This document shows positions 1 to 8,626 of a DNA stretch of 64,000 nucleotides, piece after piece (within the stretch, counting starts at the first letter, position 1; each line of letters opens with the position of its first letter). A model generated the notes under the pieces. That model was not told where the DNA came from and did not search any database. It worked only from the letters and a program-made list of their open reading frames with translations. This DNA comes from Salinarimonas ramus (GTDB lineage Bacteria; Pseudomonadota; Alphaproteobacteria; Rhizobiales; Beijerinckiaceae), in contig NZ_BMMF01000011.1 of NCBI RefSeq assembly GCF_014645695.1, forward strand, positions 156,491-220,490. Reading direction: 5' to 3'. The position numbers and the translations under genes are program-made.

Positions 1-1
1 T

Positions 2-919
2 CTCGCCATCGGCTCGAGCATCGGCGTCGCCATCGCCCCGCACGACGGAGCCGACGCCGACGCGCTGTTCAAGAGCGCCGACCTCGCGCTCTACCGCGCC
101 AAGGGCGAGGGGCGCTCCACCGTGCGCTTCTTCGAGCCGGAGATGGACGCGGCCGAGCAGGAGCGCCAGGAACTGGAGACCGACCTGCGCCAGGCGATCG
201 CCCGCGGCGAGCTCGACCTGCACTACCAGCCGGCGCTCGACCTGAAGACCGGGCGGGTCGTCGGCTTCGAGGCGCTGGCGCGCTGGACGCACCCGACGCT
301 CGGGCCGATCCCGCCGGATCGCTTCATCCCGCTGGCGGAGGACGGCAAGCTGATCGTCAGCCTGGGTGAGCTCGTGCTCGCGCGCGCCTGCGCGGCGGCG
401 GCCTCCTGGCCCGCGCCGACGCGGGTCGCCGTGAACGTCTCGCCCGCCCAGTTCGAGAGCGAGGACCTCGTCGCCAAGGTCGCGGACGCCCTCGCGCGCT
501 CGGGGCTGCCGGCCTCGCGGCTCGAGCTCGAGATCACGGAGACGGTGCTGATCGGTGACGACGACAAGGTGATGCGCCAGCTCGAGGCGCTGCGCGCGCT
601 CGGCGTGCGCATCGCGCTCGACGATTTCGGCACGGGCTACTCGTCGCTCTCCTACCTGCGGCGCTTCGCGTTCGATCGCATCAAGATCGACCGCTCCTTC
701 ATCCGCGACATCGACGATCCGGACACGGCGGCGATCGTGCGCGCCATCGTCGGGCTCGGCTGCCGGCTCGGCATCGCCATCACGGCGGAGGGCATCGAGA
801 CCGAGGATCAGCTCGCGCGGGTGAAGGCGGAGGGCTGCGCCGAGGCCCAGGGCTGGCTCATCGGCCGGCCTGGGACGGCGGAGGCGGCCCGCTCGCGGAT
901 CGCGCAGCGGGCCGCGTGA
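2..919 (+). CDS. GGDEF-EAL c-di-GMP protein, 3' part only
   Basis: This is the C-terminal part of a c-di-GMP turnover protein; its start lies outside the window. The first ~35 codons are the tail of a GGDEF domain (SIGVAIAP, then ADLALYRAK). A complete EAL phosphodiesterase domain follows. All expected EAL motifs are readable: EALARW (Glu codon at 269), NVSPAQF, LEITET, DDFGTGYSSL, KIDRSF and AEGIET. From family knowledge the EAL domain should hydrolyse c-di-GMP to pGpG. The GGDEF active site itself is not visible, so its activity cannot be judged. The protein closely resembles the one encoded at 37483-40263 in both linker and EAL domain, which suggests paralogues. It ends 54 bp before the convergent small secreted protein. 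Confidence 0.93.
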   Translation, partial: LAIGSSIGVAIAPHDGADADALFKSADLALYRAKGEGRSTVRFFEPEMDAAEQERQELETDLRQAIARGELDLHYQPALDLKTGRVVGFEALARWTHPTLGPIPPDRFIPLAEDGKLIVSLGELVLARACAAAASWPAPTRVAVNVSPAQFESEDLVAKVADALARSGLPASRLELEITETVLIGDDDKVMRQLEALRALGVRIALDDFGTGYSSLSYLRRFAFDRIKIDRSFIRDIDDPDTAAIVRAIVGLGCRLGIAITAEGIETEDQLARVKAEGCAEAQGWLIGRPGTAEAARSRIAQRAA

Positions 920-973
920 ACCCTCCCGCAGAGGGCCGGTTCACCGTGGGGCCGGTTCAGCGTCGCGGACGGA

Positions 974-1318
974 TCACCGGTAGGTGTAGGTCGAGATCTC
1001 GCAGACGTTGATGCGATTGTCGACGACCTCGTCGCCGTCGGCGAAGACGGCGCGGAAGTCGAACAGGCACTGGCCCGAGCCGTCGTCGATGTCGACGTCT
1101 ACGGAATAGCCGCTCTCGAGCACGTCGGCGCCGAGGATGTCCTCTTCCCAGCTGGAGCGATCGACGTTGGAGGCGTAGAACTCCATCATCGTCACGCCGG
1201 TATTGTTGACGATCTCGACGACGCGGTTCTGGGCGATGGCGGGCGCGGCCGACAGGGCGAGCGCGAGCGCGCCGGCGGCGATGCGGCCGCGCGCGGAAAC
1301 GAGCAGAGTGCTGATCAC
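974..1318 (-). CDS. small secreted protein of unknown function
   Basis: About 114 residues from the GTG at 1318. This start gives a good Sec signal peptide: ISTLLVSARGR, a hydrophobic stretch, then cleavage after APAIA. An ATG at 1390 in the same frame adds 24 residues ahead of the signal and looks less likely; neither start has a strong ribosome site. The mature part (about 85 residues) has the pattern VVEIVNNTG near its N-terminus, many acidic residues, and two cysteines (in QCLFDF and NVCEIS) that could form a disulfide. I do not recognise the family with certainty, though similar short periplasmic proteins with a nucleation sequence like EIVNNTG occur in Hyphomicrobiales. It is probably periplasmic. 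Function unknown. Confidence 0.6.
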   Translation of the reverse strand: MISTLLVSARGRIAAGALALALSAAPAIAQNRVVEIVNNTGVTMMEFYASNVDRSSWEEDILGADVLESGYSVDVDIDDGSGQCLFDFRAVFADGDEVVDNRINVCEISTYTYR

Positions 1319-1462
1319 GGGATGGGCTTTCGAAGAAGGCGCCGGCTCGGCGCCGCCGGCGACGCTATCGCAGCCCGAAGGGGCGTCCATGTTTATGAAG
1401 GGGCATGAACTCTCATGTCCCTTCTGTTTTCACGCACGCGCGTCGAACGCTCTCGGGGCGGC

Positions 1463-3502
1463 TCAGCCGGCGCGCCCGCTCAGCGCCCGTGCGGGCTTGC
1501 CGACGACCTCGGCGAGATGGTCGAAGCGGGCCCGGAAGGTGCCGACGCCCGCCGTCGAGGAGCGCAGGTCGACGATGAAGCCGTCCATCTCCGCCTCGGG
1601 GACGAGGGCGGTGAGCACGTCCCAGCCTTCCCAGCCCGGGCGCGGGGCGAAGGCCTGGATCTGGCCGCGGCGGGCGGAGACGAGCTGCGTCGCCTTCGAG
1701 ATCGCGTCGGAGGGCGCGACGATCTCCACGGCGAGGACCGGCTCGAGCACGGTGGTCCCGGCCTCCGCCAGCGCCTGCGCCACCGCGGCGCGACCCGCCG
1801 CCTGGAAGGCGGCGTCGGAGGAATCCACCGCGTGGAAGCCCCCGTCGGTCAGCGTCACCGCGACGTCGACGACCGGATGGCCGTTGGGGCCGCTCGCCAG
1901 CGCCGCCTCGGCGCCCGCGCCGACGGAGGGGATCCATTGCTTGGGCACGACGCCGCCGGTGATGGTGTCGCCGAAGAGGAAGCCCTCGCCCCGCGGCAGC
2001 GGCGCCAGCGAGACGGCAACGTCGGCGAACTGGCCGTGCCCGCCCGTCTGCTTCTTGTGGCGCGCGCGGGCCGATGCCGGCTTTCGGATCGTCTCGCGAT
2101 AGGCGATCGCCGGCACGCTCGTGTCCACCGCGAGCCCGAAGCGGCTGAGCAGCCGCTCGACGGCGAGGCGCAGATGCATCTCGCCCTGCCCGGAGAGGCG
2201 CAATTCCCCGCTCTCGGGGTCCTGGCGCACGACGAGCGCCGGGTCCTCGTCCGCGAGCTTGGCGAGGCAGGCGGCGAGCTTCGCCTCGTCCTTGCGTTCG
2301 GGCGCGTGGATCGTGCGGGAATGGACCGGGTCGGGCGCGATGACGGTCGCCACCGCGTCCGGCCGTTCGCGCCCCGCCGCGACGCTCTCGCCGGTGACGA
2401 CGGCGTCGAGCTTCGCGAAGCCCGCGAGCGCGCCTTCGCCCGCCTCGCCGACGCGCTGCGTCGCCTCGCCGGAGAGCGCGAGGATGCCGGCGATGCGCCC
2501 CGGCGCGCCGCGCGAGCCGACGACGCCGTCGCCCTCGGCGAAGCGCCCGCGCAGGACGCGCGCCACCGAGAGCTTGCCGCCGTGGCTGGTGTGGCGCGTG
2601 GCGACGATCTGCGCCAGCGGCGCGCCGTCGGGCGCGACGCCGAGGCGGGCGCGGGTCTCGGCGAGGCGCGGTGCCTCGTGGCGCAGGGCCTTGAACAGGC
2701 GCGTGACGCCGTTGCCGCGCTCGGCCGAGCCGAACAGGACGGGCACGACGTGCCGCTCGCGCAGCTCCCGGGCGAGGTCGTCGAAGACGCGGTCTCGCGG
2801 CGGCTCGATGTCGGAGAGGAGCTCCTCCATCAGCGCGTCGTCGTAATCGGCGAGGCGCTCCAGCATCTGGAAGCGCGCGTCGCGCGCGTCCGGCGGCGCA
2901 GCGTCGGAGGATTCCACCACGCGGCTCGGCGCGTGCTCGCGGTAGATGAAGGCGCGTTCCAGCGCGAGATCGACGAAGCCGATGGCGATGCCGTCCTTCC
3001 AGATGGGGATCTGGCGCAGCAGGAGCGGCGTGCGCGAGGCGCGCTGGAGCAGCGCGAGCGTCTCGCGCACGCGCTGGGCGGCGGTGTCGATCTTGTTGAG
3101 GAAGAGGAAGCGCGGCACGTCCGCCTCCTCGAGCTCCCGCAGGATCGGCTCGAGAGCGGGGATCTTGCGCTCGTCGGCCTCGCACACGACGATCGCCGCG
3201 TCGCAGGCGGGCAGCACCGCGCGCATGTCCTGCGCGAGCTCGACGGAGCCGGGGCAGTCCACGAAATGGAAGGTCTCGCCGAGGAAGTCCGCGCTCGCCA
3301 CGTTGAGCTCCGTGCTCATCGCATGGGCGCGCGCCTCGCGGCTCGCGTCGCCGACGCTCGTTCCCGCCGCCACCGATCCCGCGCGCGCCACGGCGCCGGC
3401 GCGCTCGAGCAGGCTCTCCATGAGCGTGGTCTTGCCGCTCTGGAACGGCCCTACGATGGCGACGCACCGTGCCGCGCCGCCCAGTGTCTCCGTGCCTGGC
3501 AT
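1463..3502 (-). CDS. elongation factor G-like GTPase (EF-G paralogue)
   Basis: A 679-residue translational GTPase of the EF-G family. The P-loop is GPFQSGKT (residues 18-25), where classical EF-G has GHVDHGKT. The G3 motif reads DCPG and the G4 motif NKID. The C-terminal half has EF-G domain III-V features (a GEMHLRLAVERL segment, then GHGQFADV, near GPNGHPVVDV). Length is close to EF-G. The ATG at 3502 is preceded by GGGAGG; an upstream in-frame ATG at 3685 has no such support and lies before the conserved region. The altered P-loop and lack of neighbouring ribosomal genes mark it as the accessory paralogue often annotated 'elongation factor G-like', not the housekeeping fusA. Its precise role is not established; a role in translation or ribosome recycling is inferred from the family. 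Confidence 0.88.
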   Translation of the reverse strand: MPGTETLGGAARCVAIVGPFQSGKTTLMESLLERAGAVARAGSVAAGTSVGDASREARAHAMSTELNVASADFLGETFHFVDCPGSVELAQDMRAVLPACDAAIVVCEADERKIPALEPILRELEEADVPRFLFLNKIDTAAQRVRETLALLQRASRTPLLLRQIPIWKDGIAIGFVDLALERAFIYREHAPSRVVESSDAAPPDARDARFQMLERLADYDDALMEELLSDIEPPRDRVFDDLARELRERHVVPVLFGSAERGNGVTRLFKALRHEAPRLAETRARLGVAPDGAPLAQIVATRHTSHGGKLSVARVLRGRFAEGDGVVGSRGAPGRIAGILALSGEATQRVGEAGEGALAGFAKLDAVVTGESVAAGRERPDAVATVIAPDPVHSRTIHAPERKDEAKLAACLAKLADEDPALVVRQDPESGELRLSGQGEMHLRLAVERLLSRFGLAVDTSVPAIAYRETIRKPASARARHKKQTGGHGQFADVAVSLAPLPRGEGFLFGDTITGGVVPKQWIPSVGAGAEAALASGPNGHPVVDVAVTLTDGGFHAVDSSDAAFQAAGRAAVAQALAEAGTTVLEPVLAVEIVAPSDAISKATQLVSARRGQIQAFAPRPGWEGWDVLTALVPEAEMDGFIVDLRSSTAGVGTFRARFDHLAEVVGKPARALSGRAG

Positions 3503-3721
3503 GTGTGACCTCCCGCGTTTCGCCCCTCTTCGGGGACGCGCCTTCTCGCGGGCGCTTTTTTCTGGGGAACCATGCTCTGCCCCCGCGACGCGGTTGGCAA
3601 GCCCTCGCGCCATCCGGATGTCAGCGGAAGCGGGCTGCGGCTCGCAGCCCGCTCGGCTAGGCTCGACGTGTTGCGGACGCTGCACGAATCAGCGGCCGGG
3701 TTGCGGAGCGCGAGGACGGGC

Positions 3722-4948
3722 ATGCGGATCGAGGGCGAGGCGGCGCGCCGCTTCCTGTGCGAGCGGCTGGGGCTCGCCGGGGCGCATTGGGCGGATGCGA
3801 GCCCGCTTCCGCGGCTCGGCATGGTGCAGGTCGACACGATCCGCATCGCGGGCGGGCGCAATCACGAGCTCGCGCTCGCCGCCCGCGCCGACGTGCCGAC
3901 CCGTGGCTTCGACCGGGAGGTCTACGGCAGCGGCCTCTTCGTCGAGCAGCATTATCCCGTGCATCTCGTGCGCGCCGCCTCGCGGCGGCGCTTCATGGAG
4001 GGCATGGCGCATCGAGCGACGCGCTTCCGCATCGCCGGCATGAGCGACGTCGAGGTCGCGGCGCTGGAAGAGACGGTGCTCGACCACATCCGCGCCAACG
4101 GGCCCGCCAAGGCGCGGGACTTCGAGAGCGTGCGCGTGCCCGGCGGCTTCGACACGCTCAAGGCGACGACGATCGCGCTGGAGCGGCTCTATCTCGCGGG
4201 GCGCCTCCAGATCGCCGGGCGCTCGCACGCCTTCGAGCGCCTCTTCGACCTGACGGAGCGGCTCCACCCGGACGACGAGGCGCCCGTCGGTCCGCTGCCT
4301 CTCGACGCCGAGGCGATCGCCGACCACGCCCGCTTCGCCCTCGACGTGCTCAAGCTCGCGACGCCGGACGCGCTCGTCGACCGGGTGCAGCACCATGCGG
4401 GCCCCTGGCGCAGCGATGCGCGCAAGGAGCGCCTGCGCGCGCAGACCCGCGCCGCGCTCGATCGCATCGGCGCCGTGCCGGTGGAGGTCGTGATCGACGG
4501 CGAGGCCGTGGAGCATCTCGTCCTCGCCGACGATCTCGAGGCGCTGCGCGCGGCGGCGGAGGGCGACGCGCCCGCGCTCGACGAGCCGATGCGCATCGTC
4601 CCGCCGCTCGACAACCTGCTCTTCGACCGCCGCCGCTTCGAGCGGCTGTTCGGACGGCGCTTCCTGTTCGAGGCCTACAAGCCCAAGCGCGAGCGCAGCT
4701 TCTACTTCGCCATGCCGCTGATCCACCGCGCCGCCTTCGCCGGCATCGTCGACCTGCGCCTCGTCGAGGGGCGACGCCTCATGGTGGAGCGGCTCGAGGC
4801 CGTGCCCTGGACCGAGCGCGCCGCGCTCCGCGCCGCCCTCCACCGCCTCGCCCGCCTCGTCGGCGCCGAGCGCGTGAGCGCGCATCCGCGCATCGACGGG
4901 GCGATGCGGAAGGCGGTGATCGGGCGGGTGGAGGGCGGGGGAGGCTAG
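3722..4948 (+). CDS. winged-helix DNA glycosylase, AlkX/YcaQ family
   Basis: A 408-residue protein of the HTH_42 (AlkZ/AlkX) family, DNA glycosylases that remove alkylated bases and unhook interstrand crosslinks. The N-terminal signature is seen: LGMVQVDTI at about residues 32-40 followed by HELAL. The Q-V-D form of the catalytic motif is that of the AlkX (E. coli YcaQ) branch; AlkZ has QxQ. Further markers are EQHYPVHL, DNLLFDRRRFERLFGRRF and YKPKRERSFYFAMP, typical of the C-terminal half. The ATG at 3722 follows GAGGA by a few bases; a longer frame to 3572 lacks support. It is divergent from the EF-G-like gene, with about 220 bp between them. Activity is inferred from motif conservation. 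Confidence 0.87.
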   Translation: MRIEGEAARRFLCERLGLAGAHWADASPLPRLGMVQVDTIRIAGGRNHELALAARADVPTRGFDREVYGSGLFVEQHYPVHLVRAASRRRFMEGMAHRATRFRIAGMSDVEVAALEETVLDHIRANGPAKARDFESVRVPGGFDTLKATTIALERLYLAGRLQIAGRSHAFERLFDLTERLHPDDEAPVGPLPLDAEAIADHARFALDVLKLATPDALVDRVQHHAGPWRSDARKERLRAQTRAALDRIGAVPVEVVIDGEAVEHLVLADDLEALRAAAEGDAPALDEPMRIVPPLDNLLFDRRRFERLFGRRFLFEAYKPKRERSFYFAMPLIHRAAFAGIVDLRLVEGRRLMVERLEAVPWTERAALRAALHRLARLVGAERVSAHPRIDGAMRKAVIGRVEGGGG

Positions 4949-4970
4949 GGGGAGGCGGGGAGGGTGAGGC

Positions 4971-5222
4971 TCAGAAGATGGCCTCGATGTCGGCGGCGGT
5001 CGACGTGCTGCGCGGCGCGATGCGGAATTCCAGGTCGAGGGCGGCGAGCACCGCGAGGATGGTCTCGAGCCGCGCGGCGGGATTGCCGGTCTCGATGAGC
5101 GAGATGGTCTCCTGCCGCAGCCCGGCCTGCGCTCCGAGCTGGGTCTGGTTCCAGCCGCGCTTCTTGCGGGCGCGCTGGACGAGGGTGCCGATCTGCTTGG
5201 GCGTTCGCGCGAGGTCGCTCAT
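4971..5222 (-). CDS. XRE-family regulator, HipB-like
   Basis: An 83-residue protein that is almost entirely one helix-turn-helix domain: GTLVQRARKKRGWNQTQLG, then LRQETISLIETG, and a C-terminal strand LDLEFRIAPRS. The overall pattern (start ARTPKQIG, end LEFRI) matches HipB antitoxins and related XRE repressors. In a classical HipBA operon a hipA kinase gene follows immediately; here the next feature downstream is the convergent AlkX-like gene, so this is an orphan. A nested palindromic region starts 8 bp upstream of its start codon (5231-5275) and is the likely autoregulatory operator. It may also control the divergent nadX-like gene. It could be a solitary repressor or a relic of a lost hipBA pair. 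Confidence 0.85.
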   Translation of the reverse strand: MSDLARTPKQIGTLVQRARKKRGWNQTQLGAQAGLRQETISLIETGNPAARLETILAVLAALDLEFRIAPRSTSTAADIEAIF

Positions 5223-5230
5223 GGCACGAC

Positions 5231-5275
5231 TATGCGCCGAAACCGATAAATCGGCAATATCGGAATCGGCGCATA
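5231..5275. promoter_or_regulatory. nested palindromic operator between HipB-like gene and nadX-like gene
   Basis: A perfect 10-bp inverted repeat, TATGCGCCGA (5231-5240) and TCGGCGCATA (5266-5275), encloses an inner palindrome CCGATAAATCGG (5243-5254) and a further ATCGG/CCGAT element around 5250-5263. An extra TATGCGC half-site follows at about 5285. The first arm begins 8 bp upstream of the XRE start codon, as expected for autorepression. Binding by the XRE protein is inference. Confidence 0.6.
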
Positions 5276-5401
5276 AACCCGAATTATGCGCTCTGGCGCT
5301 TAGGCAGCGCCCATCCGTCCGTGCGGACGGGCGCCTTCCGCACGAGCGCGCGAGCCCCTAACCTGCACCTTTTCATCATGGCACGATCCGGGAGCGAGGG
5401 C

Positions 5402-6211
5402 ATGGCGGAGCGGGAACTGACGGTCGGCGTCGCCGGGCTCGGCGGGGTGGGGGCGCGGGTGGCGCAGGCGCTCCTCGCGGGCATCCCCGGTCTCGCGCTC
5501 GGCGCCATCTCGGTGCGCGACGGCGCGCGGGCGCGCGCGCTGCTCGCGGGCTTCGAGGGGCCGATCGTCGCCCCCGAAGCGCTGGGCGAGACCTGCGACA
5601 TCGTCCTGGAAGGCCTGCCGCCGGCGCTGTTCCGCACGGTCGCGGAGCCCGCGCTCGACCAGGGGCGCACGTTCATGCCGCTCTCGGTGGGCCAGCTCCT
5701 CGAGCACTGGGATCTCGTCGAGCGCGCACGAGAGAGAGGCGCACGCATCCTCGTCCCCACCGGCGCCCTCATCGGGCTCGACGCCGTGCGCGCCGCCCGC
5801 GAGGGCACGATCGAGAGCGTCTCGATGGTGACGCGCAAGCCGCCGGCCGGCCTCGCGGGCGCGCCGCACGTCGTCGCGAACGGCATCTCGCTCGACGGGC
5901 TCTCGGAGCCGCTCCTCCTGTTCTCGGGGAGCGTGCGCGAGGGCGTGCCGGGCTTTCCGGCGAACCTCAACGTGGCCGCCGCGCTCAGCCTCGCCGGCAT
6001 CGGGCCGGACCGCACCCGCCTCGAGGTCTGGGCCGATCCCGGCGTGACCCGCAACACGCACACGATCGAGGTCGAGGCGGACGCGGCGCGCTTCACCATG
6101 ACGATCGAGAACGTGCCCAGCGAGACGAACCCCCGCACGGGCCGGATCACCGCGCTTTCGGCGATCGCGGCCCTGCGGCGGCTCGTCGACCCGCTGGTGG
6201 TGGGCACCTGA
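5402..6211 (+). CDS. nadX: aspartate dehydrogenase-like protein (NadX family)
   Basis: A 269-residue protein of the aspartate dehydrogenase/NadX family, which oxidises L-aspartate to iminoaspartate with NAD(P) as an entry to NAD synthesis. The N-terminal Rossmann motif GLGGVG is at residues 12-17. The C-terminal DUF108-type catalytic region is clear: TGALIGLDAV, NVAAALSLAGIGPDRT, WADPGVTRNTH and ENVPSETNPRTGRI. The ATG at 5402 is chosen because it sits just before the Rossmann strand, follows GGAG/GAGGG, and gives the usual family length (about 265-270). Two upstream in-frame ATGs (5321, 5378) precede it. No nadA or nadC is in the window, so a role in NAD synthesis or in amino acid breakdown cannot be settled. 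It is divergent from the HipB-like regulator and shares its operator region. Confidence 0.85.
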   Translation: MAERELTVGVAGLGGVGARVAQALLAGIPGLALGAISVRDGARARALLAGFEGPIVAPEALGETCDIVLEGLPPALFRTVAEPALDQGRTFMPLSVGQLLEHWDLVERARERGARILVPTGALIGLDAVRAAREGTIESVSMVTRKPPAGLAGAPHVVANGISLDGLSEPLLLFSGSVREGVPGFPANLNVAAALSLAGIGPDRTRLEVWADPGVTRNTHTIEVEADAARFTMTIENVPSETNPRTGRITALSAIAALRRLVDPLVVGT

Positions 6212-6229
6212 GGCAGGCGGCCCACCACC
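6196..6229. terminator. bidirectional terminator hairpin between nadX-like gene and ppsA
   Basis: A perfect 10-bp stem GGTGGTGGGC (6196-6205) and GCCCACCACC (6220-6229) with a 14-nt loop. The nadX-like stop codon (6209-6211) lies inside the loop, and the convergent ppsA stop begins at 6238. There is no long T-run on either side. Position between converging genes supports a two-way terminator. Confidence 0.6.
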
Positions 6230-6235
6230 CGCCGC

Positions 6236-8626
6236 TCAGCGCTTCAGCTCGGCCTCCGCCTTCGCGACCTCCGTCTTCACGCGCAGGAACGTGTCCGGCG
6301 TCACCGAGATCGTGTCGATGCCCTCCTCCACGAGGAAGCGGGCGAAGTCCGGGTGGTCGCTGGGCGCCTGGCCGCAGATGCCGGTATGCGTCCCGGTCTT
6401 CTTCGCCGCCGCGATGAGGTCGGCGATGAAGCTCTTCACCGCCTCGTGGCGCTCGTCGAAGAGCTTCGCGAGACGATCGGAATCGCGATCGACGCCGAGC
6501 ACGAGCTGGGTGAGGTCGTTCGAGCCGATGGAGAAGCCGTCGAAGCGCTCGGCGAAGCGATGGGCGAGGCGCACGTTCGAGGGCAGCTCCGCCATGACGT
6601 AGACCGCGAGCCCGTTCTCGCCGCGCACGAGGCCGTTCGCGCGCATCTCGTCGAGCACCTTGTCGGCCTCCTCGGGCGTGCGGCAGAAGGGGATCATCAT
6701 GACGATGTTCGTCATGCCGATCTCCTCGCGCGCCCGCTTCACCGCCCGGCATTCGAGCGCGAAGCCCTCGCGGTAGTCCGGGTGGTAGTAGCGGCTCGCC
6801 CCGCGCCAGCCGATCATCGGGTTCTCCTCGGCGGGCTCGAAGCCGCGCCCGCCCAGGAGCTCGGCGTACTCGTTCGTCTTGAAGTCGCTCATGCGCAGGA
6901 TGACGGGGTTGGGCCAATGCGCGGCGGCGATGCGCGCGACGCCGCGCGCGAGCGTGTCGACGAAGAACTCCTCCCGGGAGGCATAGCCGCGGGTGAGCGC
7001 CTCGATCTCCTTTCGCGCCTGCTTGTCCTCCACCTGGTCGAAGCGCACGAGCGCCATCGGGTGGACCTTGATGTGGTTGGAGACGATGAACTCCATGCGC
7101 GCGAGCCCGACGCCGTCCGCCGGCAGACGCCACCAGCGGAAGGCGGCCGAGGGATTGGCGAGGTTGAGCATGACCTTGGTCTTGGTCTTGGGGATCGCGG
7201 AGAGGTCGGTCTCCTCGATGCGGATCTCGGCGATGCCCTCGTAGACGCGGCCTTCGTCGCCTTCCGCGCAGGAGACGGTGATCTCCTGGCCGGCCTTCAG
7301 CACCTCCGTCCCGGTCTCCGTGCCGACGATGGCGGGAAGGCCGAGCTCGCGCGAGACGATCGCCGCATGGCTCGTGCGCCCGCCGTGGTCGGTGACGATT
7401 GCCGCGGCCTTCTTCATGATCGGCACCCAGTCGGGGTCCGTCATGGTGGTGACGAGGACCGAGCCCGGCTCGAACTTCTCGATCTCGTCGGGCGTGTCCA
7501 GCCGGCAGACCTTGCCCGCGCCGATGGCGTCGCCCACCGACAGCCCGGTGACGAGGAGCGCGCCGCGCTCGCCGATGGAGAAGGACTTGAGCTGCCCGGC
7601 CTCGCGGCGGGACTGGACGGTCTCGGGCCGCGCCTGGACGATGAAGAGCTCGCCCGTCTCCCCGTCCTTGGCCCATTCCATGTCCATGGGCTGCCCGTAA
7701 TGCCGCTCGATGGTCGCGGCCCAGCGGGCGAGCTGCATGACCTCGCGATCCTCCAGCGTGAAGCGCCGGCGCTCCTCGTCCGGCGTGTCGACGAGGATGG
7801 TCGGGCTCTTCGAACCCGGCGCCGAGAAGATCATCTTGCGGCCCTTGGCACCGCGCGCCTTCTCGACGATGGGCATGATGCGCTCGCGTTCGAGGAGCGG
7901 CTTGAAGACGTGGAACTCGTCGGGCTCGACCATGCCCTGCACCACGGTCTCGCCGAGCCCCCAGGCGCCCGTGATCAGAACGGAGCGGTCGAAGCCCGTC
8001 TCCGTGTCGATGGAGAACATCACGCCGGAGGAGGCGATGTCCGAGCGCACCATGCGCTGGACGCCCACCGAGAGCGCCACCTTCATGTGGTCGAAGCCGT
8101 GGTTCTCGCGATAGGCGATGGCGCGGTCCGTGAAGAGCGAGGCGTAGCAGCGCCGGCAGGCGTCGAGCAGCGCGTTGGCGCCCTCGATGTTGAGGAAGGT
8201 CTCGAGCTGTCCCGCGAAGCTCGCCTCGGGCAGGTCCTCGGCGGTGGCGGAGGAGCGCACGGCGACCTTGGCCTTCTTGCCGCCCTCCGTCATGCCGGCA
8301 TAGGCGAAGAGGATCGCGTCGCGCAGATCGTCGGGAAAATGGGCCTCGAGCAGGAGCCCGCGCACCGTCTCGCCGACGAGGTGCAGGTTCGAGAGGTCCT
8401 CGCGCAGCCCGCCGATCGCGTCGCGGATGGCGGAGCCGAGATCGTTGGCCTCGACGTAGCGCCAATAGGCGGCCGCCGTCGTGGCGAAGCCGCCGGGCAC
8501 GCGGATGCCCTGCGAGGCGAGGTTTCGGATCATCTCGCCGAGCGAGGAATTCTTGCCGCCGACGAGCGCTCCCTCGCCGCGCGTGAGGTCCGAGAGGGGC
8601 AGTACCAGTTCCTTGTCCTTGCTCAT
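6236..8626 (-). CDS. ppsA: phosphoenolpyruvate synthase (pyruvate, water dikinase)
   Basis: A 796-residue PEP synthase, which converts pyruvate, ATP and water to PEP, AMP and phosphate for gluconeogenesis. Order seen: N-terminal ATP-grasp nucleotide-binding part (GGKNSSLGEM, VAVRSSATAEDLP, GLGETVVQG); the mobile phosphohistidine domain with GGRTSHAAIVSRELG, the catalytic histidine at about residue 420 as in E. coli PpsA; and the C-terminal TIM-barrel pyruvate domain (GGRGFEPAEENPMIGWRG, GICGQAPSDHPDF, ISVTPDTF). The ATG at 8626 follows GGAGAGGA. It overlaps the stop of the upstream GH65 gene by 4 bp (ATGA), so the two are almost certainly co-transcribed. A hairpin follows its stop. Confidence 0.95.
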   Translation of the reverse strand: MSKDKELVLPLSDLTRGEGALVGGKNSSLGEMIRNLASQGIRVPGGFATTAAAYWRYVEANDLGSAIRDAIGGLREDLSNLHLVGETVRGLLLEAHFPDDLRDAILFAYAGMTEGGKKAKVAVRSSATAEDLPEASFAGQLETFLNIEGANALLDACRRCYASLFTDRAIAYRENHGFDHMKVALSVGVQRMVRSDIASSGVMFSIDTETGFDRSVLITGAWGLGETVVQGMVEPDEFHVFKPLLERERIMPIVEKARGAKGRKMIFSAPGSKSPTILVDTPDEERRRFTLEDREVMQLARWAATIERHYGQPMDMEWAKDGETGELFIVQARPETVQSRREAGQLKSFSIGERGALLVTGLSVGDAIGAGKVCRLDTPDEIEKFEPGSVLVTTMTDPDWVPIMKKAAAIVTDHGGRTSHAAIVSRELGLPAIVGTETGTEVLKAGQEITVSCAEGDEGRVYEGIAEIRIEETDLSAIPKTKTKVMLNLANPSAAFRWWRLPADGVGLARMEFIVSNHIKVHPMALVRFDQVEDKQARKEIEALTRGYASREEFFVDTLARGVARIAAAHWPNPVILRMSDFKTNEYAELLGGRGFEPAEENPMIGWRGASRYYHPDYREGFALECRAVKRAREEIGMTNIVMMIPFCRTPEEADKVLDEMRANGLVRGENGLAVYVMAELPSNVRLAHRFAERFDGFSIGSNDLTQLVLGVDRDSDRLAKLFDERHEAVKSFIADLIAAAKKTGTHTGICGQAPSDHPDFARFLVEEGIDTISVTPDTFLRVKTEVAKAEAELKR

